From: Verrucomicrobia bacterium UBA2970
Lineage (GTDB): Bacteria > Verrucomicrobiota > Verrucomicrobiia > Limisphaerales > AAA164-E04
Direction: 5' to 3'
Length of the DNA: 17,894 nucleotides
Assembly (NCBI GenBank): GCA_002348345.1
Contig: DEAY01000151.1
Coordinates: 1 to 17,894, forward strand
Shown here one piece after another: positions 7,939 to 15,730 of this stretch. Both the position numbers and the translations under genes were made by a program. Every line of letters begins with the position of its first letter. Positions within the stretch are counted from its first letter, which is position 1. The notes under the pieces were generated by a model. It saw only the letters and a program-made list of their open reading frames with translations. It made no database searches and was not told the origin of the DNA.

Positions 7939-9105
7939 CTACGGTGAAAAGACGGTGATTTCCCCCATCCTACCCTCGCCCCCCTCGGAGACACTGACCG
8001 CAAACCAGGGCGCTCCAATCTCGAATTCAAGATCCCGCCCGAGTAACGCGGCCGGCCCCACCGAAAATCGATGCCATACTTCGCGCCAGGGCACACTCAA
8101 CATCTGAGCCGATCGCGAAATCCCCTGAAGGGGTGTCAACGCCGAACCCGCGTAATTGGGCTGACCAGGCTGCCTCACGATCTCATCGTCTCCCACCGAG
8201 AGCATCTCTCGCCCCAATGGATAAGTTCCCGGCCCCATCCCAGCCGCAGACATGGCATCCGTTGTGTAGTAAATCTGGTGACGATCCCCAAGCGCATGGT
8301 GAATTCCGCGAAAAACCCTTTCGGGCAAATGAATCCCGTCCGGGATGAGCCCCACGGCAAGGCCCTCGCAATCTACCACAGTCCAAAACCAGTTATCGTG
8401 CCGAGGCCAGACCTGGGGGCACCCGTTTCCAAAATGGGTAATCGCTTTGGCACCGCAACGGATCGCAGTGCTTACCTGCTCACTGGTAGCCGCGCTATGC
8501 CCCAGACTAACGATCAAACCACGGCGGGTGGCTTCCCGGATAAACTCAAACATTCCGGGCCTCTCTGGAGCCACCGTCAGAAGGACAGGAAGCGTTCCAA
8601 CGGTATCAATGATCTCATCAACAGCGTGAGGAGGCGGATCACACATTGCTGCAGGGGAATGGGCTCCCCGAAAGCCTTCCCGGGCGGACAGGAACGGCCC
8701 TTCTAAATGAAATCCTATCATGGCACGCGCCAAATCGCCTCGATGCCGTCGCATCTCCACCAAGCGACCTAGCTTTTCCAACATCAACTTCCAATCGTCC
8801 GTAATCAAGGTGAGCAAGAATCCCTGACAACCAGATCGTCTCAGCCCCGTAACAGCAACCTCCAATTCCCCTTCGGTCATTTGAGGGTTTTGGAAATCGA
8901 TGCCGGAGAACCCGTTCACCTGCAAGTCGATCAGCCCCGGCATCAGCCAAGGCAAATCAGGGGCAGGAGGCACCGTTTCGATCGAGCAAATCAAGCCGTC
9001 TCGCCAGGCAACGCGGAGGAAGACCCCTTCCCGTCCAGAGCGACCCGTCATCGTTCCGCTCTGATCGTCACAAACGGATATCACCTGGTCATCTCGCCGA
9101 ATCAT
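7939..9105 (-). CDS. nagA: N-acetylglucosamine-6-phosphate deacetylase-like amidohydrolase
   Basis: This 388-residue amidohydrolase-superfamily enzyme should hydrolyse GlcNAc-6-phosphate to glucosamine-6-phosphate and acetate in amino-sugar or peptidoglycan recycling. Visible motifs are PGLIDLQVNG at 56-65 (the DxQxNG form of the single-metal NagA), GFHLEGPFLS at 131-140 (metal ligand Glu135), GAHSP at 147-151, LGHS at 201-204 (His203), ITHFGNG at 222-228 (His224), PDGIHLP at 255-261 and TTDAMSAAG at 281-289 (catalytic Asp283). The segment after His224 differs from the usual 'HLFNAM' lid: it reads FGNGCP and then PRHDNWFW. This may mark a PVC subfamily or an altered N-acyl sugar substrate. 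The ATG at 9105 has GGAG ten bases upstream. No nagB lies beside it, so it is probably monocistronic. It is divergent from rpsT. Confidence 0.88.
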   Translation of the reverse strand: MIRRDDQVISVCDDQSGTMTGRSGREGVFLRVAWRDGLICSIETVPPAPDLPWLMPGLIDLQVNGFSGIDFQNPQMTEGELEVAVTGLRRSGCQGFLLTLITDDWKLMLEKLGRLVEMRRHRGDLARAMIGFHLEGPFLSAREGFRGAHSPAAMCDPPPHAVDEIIDTVGTLPVLLTVAPERPGMFEFIREATRRGLIVSLGHSAATSEQVSTAIRCGAKAITHFGNGCPQVWPRHDNWFWTVVDCEGLAVGLIPDGIHLPERVFRGIHHALGDRHQIYYTTDAMSAAGMGPGTYPLGREMLSVGDDEIVRQPGQPNYAGSALTPLQGISRSAQMLSVPWREVWHRFSVGPAALLGRDLEFEIGAPWFAVSVSEGGEGRMGEITVFSP

Positions 9106-9152
9106 CAGATTGTCACTCCCGCCACCTCGTTGTCTTTATCTCCAACTACGCA

Positions 9153-9180
9153 TTGACAAAGAAGCCCAATTCGATAGGTT
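9153..9180 (+). promoter_or_regulatory. Sigma70-type promoter for rpsT
   Basis: A perfect -35 box TTGACA at 9153-9158 is followed after 16 bases by TAGGTT at 9175-9180, which keeps the key T-A and final T of a -10 box. It points toward rpsT and leaves a leader of about 30-35 bases. The region also serves as the upstream region of the divergent nagA gene. Confidence 0.55.
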
Positions 9181-9183
9181 GCT

Positions 9184-9203
9184 GGGCTCAATTTGTTGAG
9201 ACC
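9184..9203 (+). promoter_or_regulatory. Leader hairpin upstream of rpsT
   Basis: CTCAA at 9187-9191 pairs with TTGAG at 9196-9200 across a TTTG loop. The stem extends by GG/CC past one mismatch. An alternative pairing, GCCCA (9164-9168) with TGGGC (9183-9187), would exclude it. S20 is autoregulated in some bacteria, so this could be a translational control site, but that is inference. Confidence 0.3.
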
Positions 9204-9220
9204 TTATTGAATCGCCGGAT

Positions 9221-9484
9221 ATGCCTAACATCAAGCAAGCCGAAAAACGAGTCCGAAGCACCACCCGGAGGGCCCTATTTAATCGTGCCGCCAAATCACG
9301 GGTCGGGACTCTCGAAAGAACCTTCAACCAACTCGTTAAGGTTGGAAAGAAGGACGAAGCGACTGCACTTCTCCCTCAAGTTACGGCCGCCTACGACAAA
9401 GCTGCGAAGAAAGGGGTCTGCCATCGCAACAAGGCAAACCACAAAAAATCGAGACTGAGCCGGGCCTTGAACGGGATGGCTTAA
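9221..9484 (+). CDS. rpsT: 30S ribosomal protein S20
   Basis: This 87-residue, strongly basic, all-helical protein binds 16S rRNA in the body of the small subunit during early assembly. The N-terminal MPNIKQAEKRVR, the central TTRRALFNRAAKSRV and the C-terminal KGVCHRNKANHKKSRLSRAL are the standard S20 signature, and the length is typical. It is transcribed alone from the promoter at 9153-9180 and converges with the zinc-ribbon gene, with only 46 bases between the stop codons. No strong Shine-Dalgarno sequence precedes the ATG; CCGGAT lies directly before it. Confidence 0.97.
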   Translation: MPNIKQAEKRVRSTTRRALFNRAAKSRVGTLERTFNQLVKVGKKDEATALLPQVTAAYDKAAKKGVCHRNKANHKKSRLSRALNGMA

Positions 9485-9515
9485 TCCTCGGTTGATTGTT
9501 ATTCACTCACTCCTA

Positions 9516-9529
9516 ACCCGCAACCGGGT
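9516..9529. terminator. Short hairpin between convergent rpsT and zinc-ribbon gene
   Basis: ACCCG at 9516-9520 pairs with CGGGT at 9525-9529 across a four-base loop, one base beyond the stop of the minus-strand gene. It lies where a bidirectional terminator would be expected, but there is no T-run on either strand, so any termination role is weakly supported. Confidence 0.25.
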
Positions 9530-9530
9530 C

Positions 9531-10001
9531 CTAGCCCTTAAAAACAATTAGCACTCCGTAGTCCGTGATCATGGCCTTGGACTTCATGTCCTCGTGGCTG
9601 TAGTTCACGGCGTTGATGCTGACGATGTTCTTCTCGCCGACCGCCTGAAGGAACTCGGAGACGCGTTCATCGAATCGGTCTCGATCAACTTCCACGCAGT
9701 CGGTCCGACGGATGGTCTTGATCCGGAGCGTTTTTTCGCCGTCCTTGGCAAACTCAAGAGTGGGAAGAGCCGACTTGATCAGCGGTTCGACGGGCTTATT
9801 GCTCTGAGGAACGGAATAGTGCACATCTTCCTTGGCAGCGGCCGAGCTCTCGATCGGAGCACTCGTGTGAACATTGGCGGCATCCACTTCTGGGACAATC
9901 AGAGAGGTTTTGCAGGACGGACACTCGATCTCGGAACCGGACCCACTGGCCTCAACGACTAACTCCTGCATACATTTCGTACAGCTGAAAATAACATCCA
10001 T
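9531..10001 (-). CDS. Small zinc-ribbon protein of unknown function
   Basis: This 156-residue soluble protein begins with a zinc ribbon: CTKC at 7-10 and CPSC at 27-30, framed by hydrophobic strands (VIFSC, SLIVP), a typical four-cysteine zinc knuckle. Residues about 35-85 are a low-complexity Ala/Ser/Pro linker. Residues 88-156 form a compact C-terminal domain (TLRIKTIRRTDCVEVDR, then FDERVSEFLQAVG, ending MITDYGVLIVFKG). I do not recognise this domain; its alternating strand and helix character suggests a small alpha/beta fold. The ATG at 10001 is backed by a strong ribosome-binding site. Zinc ribbons of this kind often mediate nucleic-acid or protein binding, but the partner cannot be inferred. 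It stands alone between rpsT and the M16 protease. Confidence 0.8.
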   Translation of the reverse strand: MDVIFSCTKCMQELVVEASGSGSEIECPSCKTSLIVPEVDAANVHTSAPIESSAAAKEDVHYSVPQSNKPVEPLIKSALPTLEFAKDGEKTLRIKTIRRTDCVEVDRDRFDERVSEFLQAVGEKNIVSINAVNYSHEDMKSKAMITDYGVLIVFKG

Positions 10002-10007
10002 ACCAAA

Positions 10008-10019
10008 CCTTTCTTCCTT
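10008..10019 (-). promoter_or_regulatory. Ribosome-binding site of the zinc-ribbon gene
   Basis: On the minus strand the purine-rich run AAGGAAGAAAGG ends seven bases before the ATG at 10001 and fixes that start. A perfect 10-base palindrome, GAAAATTTTC, lies immediately upstream at 10021-10030. Confidence 0.6.
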
Positions 10020-10178
10020 CGAAAATTTTCCTTCTGTTCTAACACCGTATGCCGAGCGTCACAGGGTTTCCAGAAAAACTCTCCTCGATTCTTCCTGATG
10101 CCAAGATTCCTCGGACCTCCAATCCTTGATCACTGACAACGGTCACTCACCTGCGAGCGCTCCGTCTTTGATCGGCAA

Positions 10179-10193
10179 CCCCCTCGATGGGGG
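10179..10193. other. GC hairpin upstream of the M16 protease gene
   Basis: CCCCC at 10179-10183 and GGGGG at 10189-10193 form a five-pair stem with a TCGAT loop, about 70 bases before the protease start. It could lie in the mRNA leader or end a transcript entering from the left; nothing further supports either role. Confidence 0.25.
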
Positions 10194-10265
10194 CAGACAA
10201 ATGCCTTGCTTCGCATCCAGCCCAACGTATGGTCCGAGACAGAGCATTCCAACGTCCTAGTCGCC

Positions 10266-13100
10266 ATGAATCGTTTTGCAACCCTTCTCACGTTCAGCGC
10301 CTGTTTTTTCCTCAATCACGCGTCGGCTCAACCCCAAACCTTTGACCTCGATCAGTCGCTGCCGGTCGATCCCAAGATTACCGTTAAGACGATGGAGAAT
10401 GGTTTGACCTATTACATCCGGGAAAACGAGAAACCGGAAAACCGAGCCACCTTTCGGGTGGTGGTCAACGCGGGTTCGCTTCAAGAGACCGATGCCCAAA
10501 GGGGACTGGCCCATTTTCTGGAGCATATGGCCTTCAACGGCACCGAAAACTTTGAGAAGCAAGAACTGGTTGACTTTCTTGAGCGGATCGGGATGCGATT
10601 CGGAGCTGACCTGAATGCCTACACCTCTTTTGACGAAACGGTCTACATGCTTGAGGTCCCGATGGACGATGAAGAGGTCCTTGAAAAAGCATTTCTTGTG
10701 CTTCGTGATTGGATGACGGGAATTACCTTTGACGAAGAAGAAATCGACAAAGAGCGCGGCGTCGTGATTGAGGAGTGGCGACTTCGCCGGGGCGCCCAAG
10801 GACGCTTGGCTGACAAACAGTACCCAATCCTTTTCCATCAATCGCGTTACGCCGAACGCCTTCCCATTGGGAGTGTCGAGATTATCGAAAATGCACCGCG
10901 TGCGGAATTCGTCGATTTCTACCGGAAATGGTATCGGCCCAACCTCATGGCGATCATCGCGATTGGAGACTTCGAAACATCCAAGATCGAAGCCCTCATC
11001 CAACAATCCTTCGGAACCCTCACCAATCCAGCCAACGCTCCCGAGCGGACCGATTACCTCGTCCCGGACCATGATCAGACCCTCTTCTCCATCGAGACGG
11101 ATCCCGAACTCAGATATACCCAAATCCAAATAGCCTATAAGCGGGATCCAAAGCCAGAAGGGACGGCGCGTGCCTATCGAGACTCCATCGTGGAAAGCCT
11201 CTATACGGGCATGCTGAATCGTCGTCTGAATGAACGCATTCAGGAGGCGAACCCACCCTACTTGGCTGGAGCGATTATGCCGGCATCGATGGTTCGGAGC
11301 AAAGAAATGATCATCCAAGCGGCCGTCGTCAAAGAGGGCGAAGGCGAATTCAAAAAAGGTCTGGAAGCGCTCCTCCTCGAAGCCAAACGGGCTCGACGAG
11401 ACGGATTCACGCCATCGGAACTTTCTCGAATCAAAGCGGATGTTCTCCGGTCGATGGAACAAGCCTTCGAGGAACGGGACAAAACACCATCTTCAGGCTA
11501 TGCTGAGGAGTACACCCGAAATTTCCTGGAGCAAGAACCGATTCCAGGCATCGCAGTCGAGTTGGAACTTTACCGCAGTTTCCTCCCCACCATTTCTCTC
11601 GAAGAGGTCAATCAAGTGGCCTCGGACTGGATCACACCCCACAACCGCGTCATCCTCTTTAGCGCCCCCGAAAAAACCGAACTTACCGTCCCCACAGGCG
11701 AAGACATTCTCAGGATCATTGAAAGCGTCGATCAGTTGGAAATCGCAGCCTACGATGATGGAACACTGGACGAACCCCTCATTCCAACCAACCCCAAAAA
11801 GGGACAAGTGGTCCATGTGAGCCAGCAGGAGAAACTTGGGATCACCGAGTGGACTCTCTCCAACGGGATTCGCGTGATCGTGAAGCCCACGGACTTTCAG
11901 GCGGACCAAATCATCATGCAGTCATTCAGCCCAGGCGGGCACAGCCTTGTCCCGGATGGTGATTTCGATTCCGCCTCAATGGCGGTGAGTATCGTCGCAC
12001 AAGGTGGCCTCGGCAGTTTTAATCTCATCCAACTCAATAAGAAACTCTCTGGTAAGATTGCCTCCGCCAGTCCTTCCCTCTCCAGCCGATTTGAGGGGAT
12101 GAGTGGCTCGTCTTCCAAAGAGGATGTCGAAACAATGCTCCAACTCGCCCATCTCTATTTCACCGCACCTCGCACCGACGAAAAGAGTTTTCAGGCGCTG
12201 ATGGCCCGTCTCGAGGTGGTCGCCAAAAATCGGCTCAATGATCCCAACTCCCTCTTCGGTGACGCGATCACCAAAGCCCTTTATGGCAATCATCCCCGCC
12301 ACCGATCGTTGGACCTTGACGTTCTCTCTCGCCTCGACCGGGAGGCCGCTTATCGAATCTACCAAGAACGATTTGCAAACGCGGGTGATTTCATTTTCTT
12401 TTTTGTCGGGTCGATCGATCTCGCCACCTTGCAACCGCTGGTCGAGACCTACCTGGCAAGTCTTCCAACCCTTGAACGAATCGATTCACCCAAAGATGTC
12501 GGAGATCATCGATCACCGGGACGCATCCGAATCCAAGTTGCGAAAGGGATTGAACCCAAGAGCAGCGTTCGGTTGACCTTCCACGGGGAATCCCCCTGGT
12601 CTCCCAAGGCTCGCCACGCACTCCAAGGCGCCCTTGAAGTGCTTCAAATCCGTCTCAGGGAAGTGCTTCGGGAGGATAAGGGTGGCGTGTATGGCGTCGG
12701 AGTTTACGGTGGGCTTTCCCGCTGGCCTAGAGGGACCTTTGCGAACCATGTCTCCTTCGGATGCGATCCCGATAAAGTTGAAGAGTTGATCGGCGCCGCC
12801 CTCGCCGAGATAGAGAAACTCAAGACGGAGGGCCCAAGTGATGAGGACTTTAACAAGATCAAGGAAGCCCAACTCCGCTCCTACGAGCGGGGTTTAAAGG
12901 AAAACTCGTTTTGGATCGGAAACCTTGTCTCCGCCATTCGCAACAACCTTGATCCCCATCGCATTCTCACCTATCCAGAGAGAGTGGAGGCCTTGACCAA
13001 AGAACGCATTCAAGAAGCCGCCAAACTCTACTTTGATCAGACGAACTTTCTCACCGCGGTGCTGGTTCCGGAAGAGTCCGGACATGCCCATGCCGAGTAA
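10266..13100 (+). CDS. Secreted M16 family (insulinase/pitrilysin-like) zinc metalloprotease
   Basis: This 944-residue peptidase has a signal peptide of about 22 residues (MNRFATLLTFSACFF, cleavage near ASA-Q), so it is probably periplasmic and degrades peptides. The inverted zinc motif HFLEH lies at 83-87, in the strongly conserved context GLAHFLEHMAFNGT. Glu163 in KERGVVIEEW, 76 residues after His87, fits the third zinc ligand. A second M16 half begins near residue 525 (LGITEWTLSNGIRVIVKP), and the late EDKGGVYGVGVYGG segment carries the substrate-binding tyrosines of the inactive half. The full four-domain, roughly 950-residue length matches the PqqL-type single-chain class. The frame is open back to 10206, but Met at 10266 begins the signal peptide. 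It ends nine bases from the convergent response regulator gene. Confidence 0.93.
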   Translation: MNRFATLLTFSACFFLNHASAQPQTFDLDQSLPVDPKITVKTMENGLTYYIRENEKPENRATFRVVVNAGSLQETDAQRGLAHFLEHMAFNGTENFEKQELVDFLERIGMRFGADLNAYTSFDETVYMLEVPMDDEEVLEKAFLVLRDWMTGITFDEEEIDKERGVVIEEWRLRRGAQGRLADKQYPILFHQSRYAERLPIGSVEIIENAPRAEFVDFYRKWYRPNLMAIIAIGDFETSKIEALIQQSFGTLTNPANAPERTDYLVPDHDQTLFSIETDPELRYTQIQIAYKRDPKPEGTARAYRDSIVESLYTGMLNRRLNERIQEANPPYLAGAIMPASMVRSKEMIIQAAVVKEGEGEFKKGLEALLLEAKRARRDGFTPSELSRIKADVLRSMEQAFEERDKTPSSGYAEEYTRNFLEQEPIPGIAVELELYRSFLPTISLEEVNQVASDWITPHNRVILFSAPEKTELTVPTGEDILRIIESVDQLEIAAYDDGTLDEPLIPTNPKKGQVVHVSQQEKLGITEWTLSNGIRVIVKPTDFQADQIIMQSFSPGGHSLVPDGDFDSASMAVSIVAQGGLGSFNLIQLNKKLSGKIASASPSLSSRFEGMSGSSSKEDVETMLQLAHLYFTAPRTDEKSFQALMARLEVVAKNRLNDPNSLFGDAITKALYGNHPRHRSLDLDVLSRLDREAAYRIYQERFANAGDFIFFFVGSIDLATLQPLVETYLASLPTLERIDSPKDVGDHRSPGRIRIQVAKGIEPKSSVRLTFHGESPWSPKARHALQGALEVLQIRLREVLREDKGGVYGVGVYGGLSRWPRGTFANHVSFGCDPDKVEELIGAALAEIEKLKTEGPSDEDFNKIKEAQLRSYERGLKENSFWIGNLVSAIRNNLDPHRILTYPERVEALTKERIQEAAKLYFDQTNFLTAVLVPEESGHAHAE

Positions 13101-13109
13101 AGCCGGCCC

Positions 13110-13751
13110 TCAATCGGGACGAACAAAACCGTTTTTGTAGGCATAGTCGATCAAATCCGCCCCTCTCTTGAGGCCGAGTTTTTTCATAATGCGATAACGG
13201 TAAGTTTCAACCGATCGTCGACTCAGGTCGAGGCGTTCCCCAATCGCCTTGCTGGTCTCACCCCGGGCCACCAAGCATAAGATTTCTTGATCTCGAGGAC
13301 TCAGCACTTTGGCGAATGCATCCGGATTCTCGGAAAGTCGAGCTTGGTTGGTCATAATCGTCGCCGTAAAATAGGTTTTCCCTGAGACCACCTCAACCAT
13401 CGCCTCCTCAAGAATCTCTAGTGGTTGGTCTTTTTCAACATATCCATGAATTCCGATTTCTTGCAGCCGATTGAGGGTAAATGGATCTTTCATATTCGTC
13501 AGCGCCAACACCCGGACACTCGGCAGTGCGTTGAGGACAAACCCCGCGAGCTCGACCCCGTCCATTCCCGGCAGATGGACGTCCGTAATCAGTAGATCAG
13601 GCACAATTTCCTGACAGACTCGCCTGCCTTCCAAACCATCTTCAACATCAGCGGCCAATTCAAATCTCGGATCAAGTCGAATGGCCTTCGCCAAGACGTT
13701 CCTGAGAAGCGCCTGATCCTCCACCAATACCGTGGTCCATGGCTTTTCCAT
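13110..13751 (-). CDS. LuxR/NarL-type two-component response regulator
   Basis: This 213-residue cytoplasmic transcription factor has a receiver domain (about 5-120) with the acidic pair Glu11-Asp12, phospho-acceptor Asp57 in LLITDVHLPGMDG, switch Thr85 in LALTN and Lys107 in VEKD. A GerE/LuxR helix-turn-helix follows at about 148-208: LSPRDQEIL, then the recognition helix SRRSVETYRYRIMKKLGL with the usual V-E-T-Y-R pattern. All catalytic residues are present, so it should be a normal phosphorylation-switched DNA-binding regulator. It starts three bases after the stop of the sensor kinase gene. That makes them a co-transcribed and probably translationally coupled pair. Target genes are not evident; no repeated operator sites were recognised nearby. 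Confidence 0.93.
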   Translation of the reverse strand: MEKPWTTVLVEDQALLRNVLAKAIRLDPRFELAADVEDGLEGRRVCQEIVPDLLITDVHLPGMDGVELAGFVLNALPSVRVLALTNMKDPFTLNRLQEIGIHGYVEKDQPLEILEEAMVEVVSGKTYFTATIMTNQARLSENPDAFAKVLSPRDQEILCLVARGETSKAIGERLDLSRRSVETYRYRIMKKLGLKRGADLIDYAYKNGFVRPD

Positions 13752-13754
13752 AAG

Positions 13755-15641
13755 CTAACGCTCAGCAGAGACTTGCCCCGAGCCTCGCGTGATTCGTTCG
13801 GTCGAACTCAAATCAAGTCGTTCCGGGATACATACCGTAAACACCGTCCCCTCATGTGTCTTACTTTCCACAGCAAGGTGCCCCTCCAATCGGTCAACCA
13901 ATTCCTTGCAAAGAACCAATCCGAAGCCAGCACCACGCGACCCATCCCCCTCATTCCAGTTCGGATGGCTCGGCAATTCAAATAGGGTTTCTAGGCGCTC
14001 CGGGGGCAACCCGGGGCCCGTATCCGCTACCCGAATGGCCACGAATCCTCCGGTCTGTTCAACGGAGATCGTGACGACCCCCGATTCCGGAGTGTACTGA
14101 ATGGCATTGCCGACCAAGTTTCGGAGCACGGTTCGCAACATTTCCTGGTCCCCGACGATTCTCAACCCGTCGCTGACCTCACTCACCAGATCGATCCGCT
14201 TCTGACGAGCGGTGGACTCAAAGAGCAACACGACTTGACGCAACATCATCGAAACATCAATCGCAACCGGGACATAGGGCAGTTTTCCGATCTGAAGGCG
14301 TGCCCAATTCAGCAAGTTCTCCAAGAGCTCCGTCAGCCGTTTACTGGTTTCCTGAATATCGGTTGCAAACTCCCGTATCTCCTTCGGCGTGAATGACTCA
14401 GGCGTCTTTCGCATCAACCCCGCCAGGTTCACGACACCCGAAAGCGGCGCTCGCAAGTCATGAGCAACGATGGAGAGCAGACGGTCCTTTTTTCGATTGG
14501 AATCCTTAAGCTCATCGTTCGATACAACCAGCTCTGCCTCAGCAAAGCGACGACGGTTGATTTCCCGAACAACCGCGAAGGTAAAGAGACCAATGAGGAC
14601 GGCCACGCCAACTGACGTCCATTGAACCAGCCGAATCGACTCATCGACCGCATTGGCCAAGGCTCGTGGTAAGAGCATTTCGACAACCACAGACCGATCT
14701 TGAACCGCACCTCCGAGACGCGCGCAGAGCACGGTTCGTGATTCGTTATCGCGATTCAAGTAGGGCTCCTTCCCCCTGAAGAAGGTTGCATCAACCAAGA
14801 GAGCCGAGGGAGTGTTTTCCTGGCGGATCATGAATTGATCCATAAATCGAGGCAAAGGAGGCTCCCTGCGTCTTCCCCCTCGGCCAGGTCCCGGATGCCC
14901 TCCCCGCCGACCATCTACCCGTTCCGAGGGGAAGCGGAAACCATTGCTCTCGCGCAGAATCGACGCAAAGTCAAACGCCTCCGCGTTTTCCGGCCAATCA
15001 AACTTTTCTTCCTGCAGGAACCGCACTGTGAATTCCGGGTAGTTCTCCGAGACTGGCGCATCATGACTCAACCAACGCCCCACCACCAATCCACTGTCCA
15101 AGCCGACCCTCCTCCCTAGACCGGGTCCCCTTAATGGGCAGGCGTAGGCAAAACATAAGCCTTCACTCAATGAGACAATGAACCCAGTCGGCTGATGAAT
15201 CTCGCGGTTTTGGACCGCTGAGGAAAGTGCCTCAACCAACGGCTCATTCTCATCAATCACCTCACGAGCCGCTCCGGCAAAAGAGTAGCCCACACGGAAA
15301 TTCGAACCATTCTCGTAGATCATGGCAAAATCATATTGGTAGGTGTCGGCATTGATGGTGTCGAGAAGAGGGTCAAACGCAGTCAGGTCACCGCGTTCGA
15401 GATAACGCCTGGCCTCCTCCCTCATCGGGACGCTCCGGGCAAATCGAATCATGTCTAAATCAAGCTTTAAAACCTCCCGAAGAGCGGCAAAGGCCTGCTG
15501 TGAGGTATAGTCGTCGCGAAATTCTTCGAACCGCGAGGTTAGAATTCCAGAAAGAAAGTAGCTGGCTGACATGAGGCAGCCTGCCAAACAAACCCCTGCC
15601 ATACTGATCAAATAGGGTTTCCTCACCGCTCGCCTGCTCAC
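13755..15641 (-). CDS. Membrane sensor histidine kinase
   Basis: This 628-residue inner-membrane kinase is the presumed partner of the adjacent LuxR-type regulator. TM1 is at about 12-34 and TM2 at about 342-358, enclosing a ~305-residue extracytoplasmic sensor domain. Its first half (FAALREVLKLDLDMIRFARSV) resembles CHASE4-like domains. A Gly/Arg/Pro-rich insert interrupts it at about 243-265. The cytoplasmic part has the dimerisation box VAHDLRAPLSG with phospho-acceptor His394, the N-box NLVGNAIQYTP (Asn508 and Asn512), DTGPG at 540-544, and the G-box GAGFGL at 570-575, so catalysis looks intact. There is no HAMP or PAS domain between TM2 and the kinase core, only a short coiled linker. 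The GTG start is supported by a strong Shine-Dalgarno sequence. The ligand is unknown. Confidence 0.92.
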   Translation of the reverse strand: MSRRAVRKPYLISMAGVCLAGCLMSASYFLSGILTSRFEEFRDDYTSQQAFAALREVLKLDLDMIRFARSVPMREEARRYLERGDLTAFDPLLDTINADTYQYDFAMIYENGSNFRVGYSFAGAAREVIDENEPLVEALSSAVQNREIHQPTGFIVSLSEGLCFAYACPLRGPGLGRRVGLDSGLVVGRWLSHDAPVSENYPEFTVRFLQEEKFDWPENAEAFDFASILRESNGFRFPSERVDGRRGGHPGPGRGGRRREPPLPRFMDQFMIRQENTPSALLVDATFFRGKEPYLNRDNESRTVLCARLGGAVQDRSVVVEMLLPRALANAVDESIRLVQWTSVGVAVLIGLFTFAVVREINRRRFAEAELVVSNDELKDSNRKKDRLLSIVAHDLRAPLSGVVNLAGLMRKTPESFTPKEIREFATDIQETSKRLTELLENLLNWARLQIGKLPYVPVAIDVSMMLRQVVLLFESTARQKRIDLVSEVSDGLRIVGDQEMLRTVLRNLVGNAIQYTPESGVVTISVEQTGGFVAIRVADTGPGLPPERLETLFELPSHPNWNEGDGSRGAGFGLVLCKELVDRLEGHLAVESKTHEGTVFTVCIPERLDLSSTERITRGSGQVSAER

Positions 15642-15646
15642 TTAAG

Positions 15647-15655
15647 TCCTTCCTC
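15647..15655 (-). promoter_or_regulatory. Ribosome-binding site of the sensor kinase
   Basis: Read on the minus strand, GAGGAAGGA ends five bases before the GTG at 15641 and is the best Shine-Dalgarno sequence in the window. It selects the GTG over later ATG codons. A weak promoter-like pair (TTGATC, 17 bases, GGTAAT) lies further upstream in the 89-base gap. Confidence 0.65.
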
Positions 15656-15730
15656 TAATAACTCATTACCGCAGGTTCTTATTTGGCGATCAAGATCCCG
15701 TTCCTCGGGCCTTCCCTCTTCGGTCGTCGA

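Noticed and set aside
10257..11462. 401-codon minus-strand open frame
   Set aside because: It lies opposite the M16 protease, which carries unambiguous catalytic motifs; the antisense frame shows no domain.
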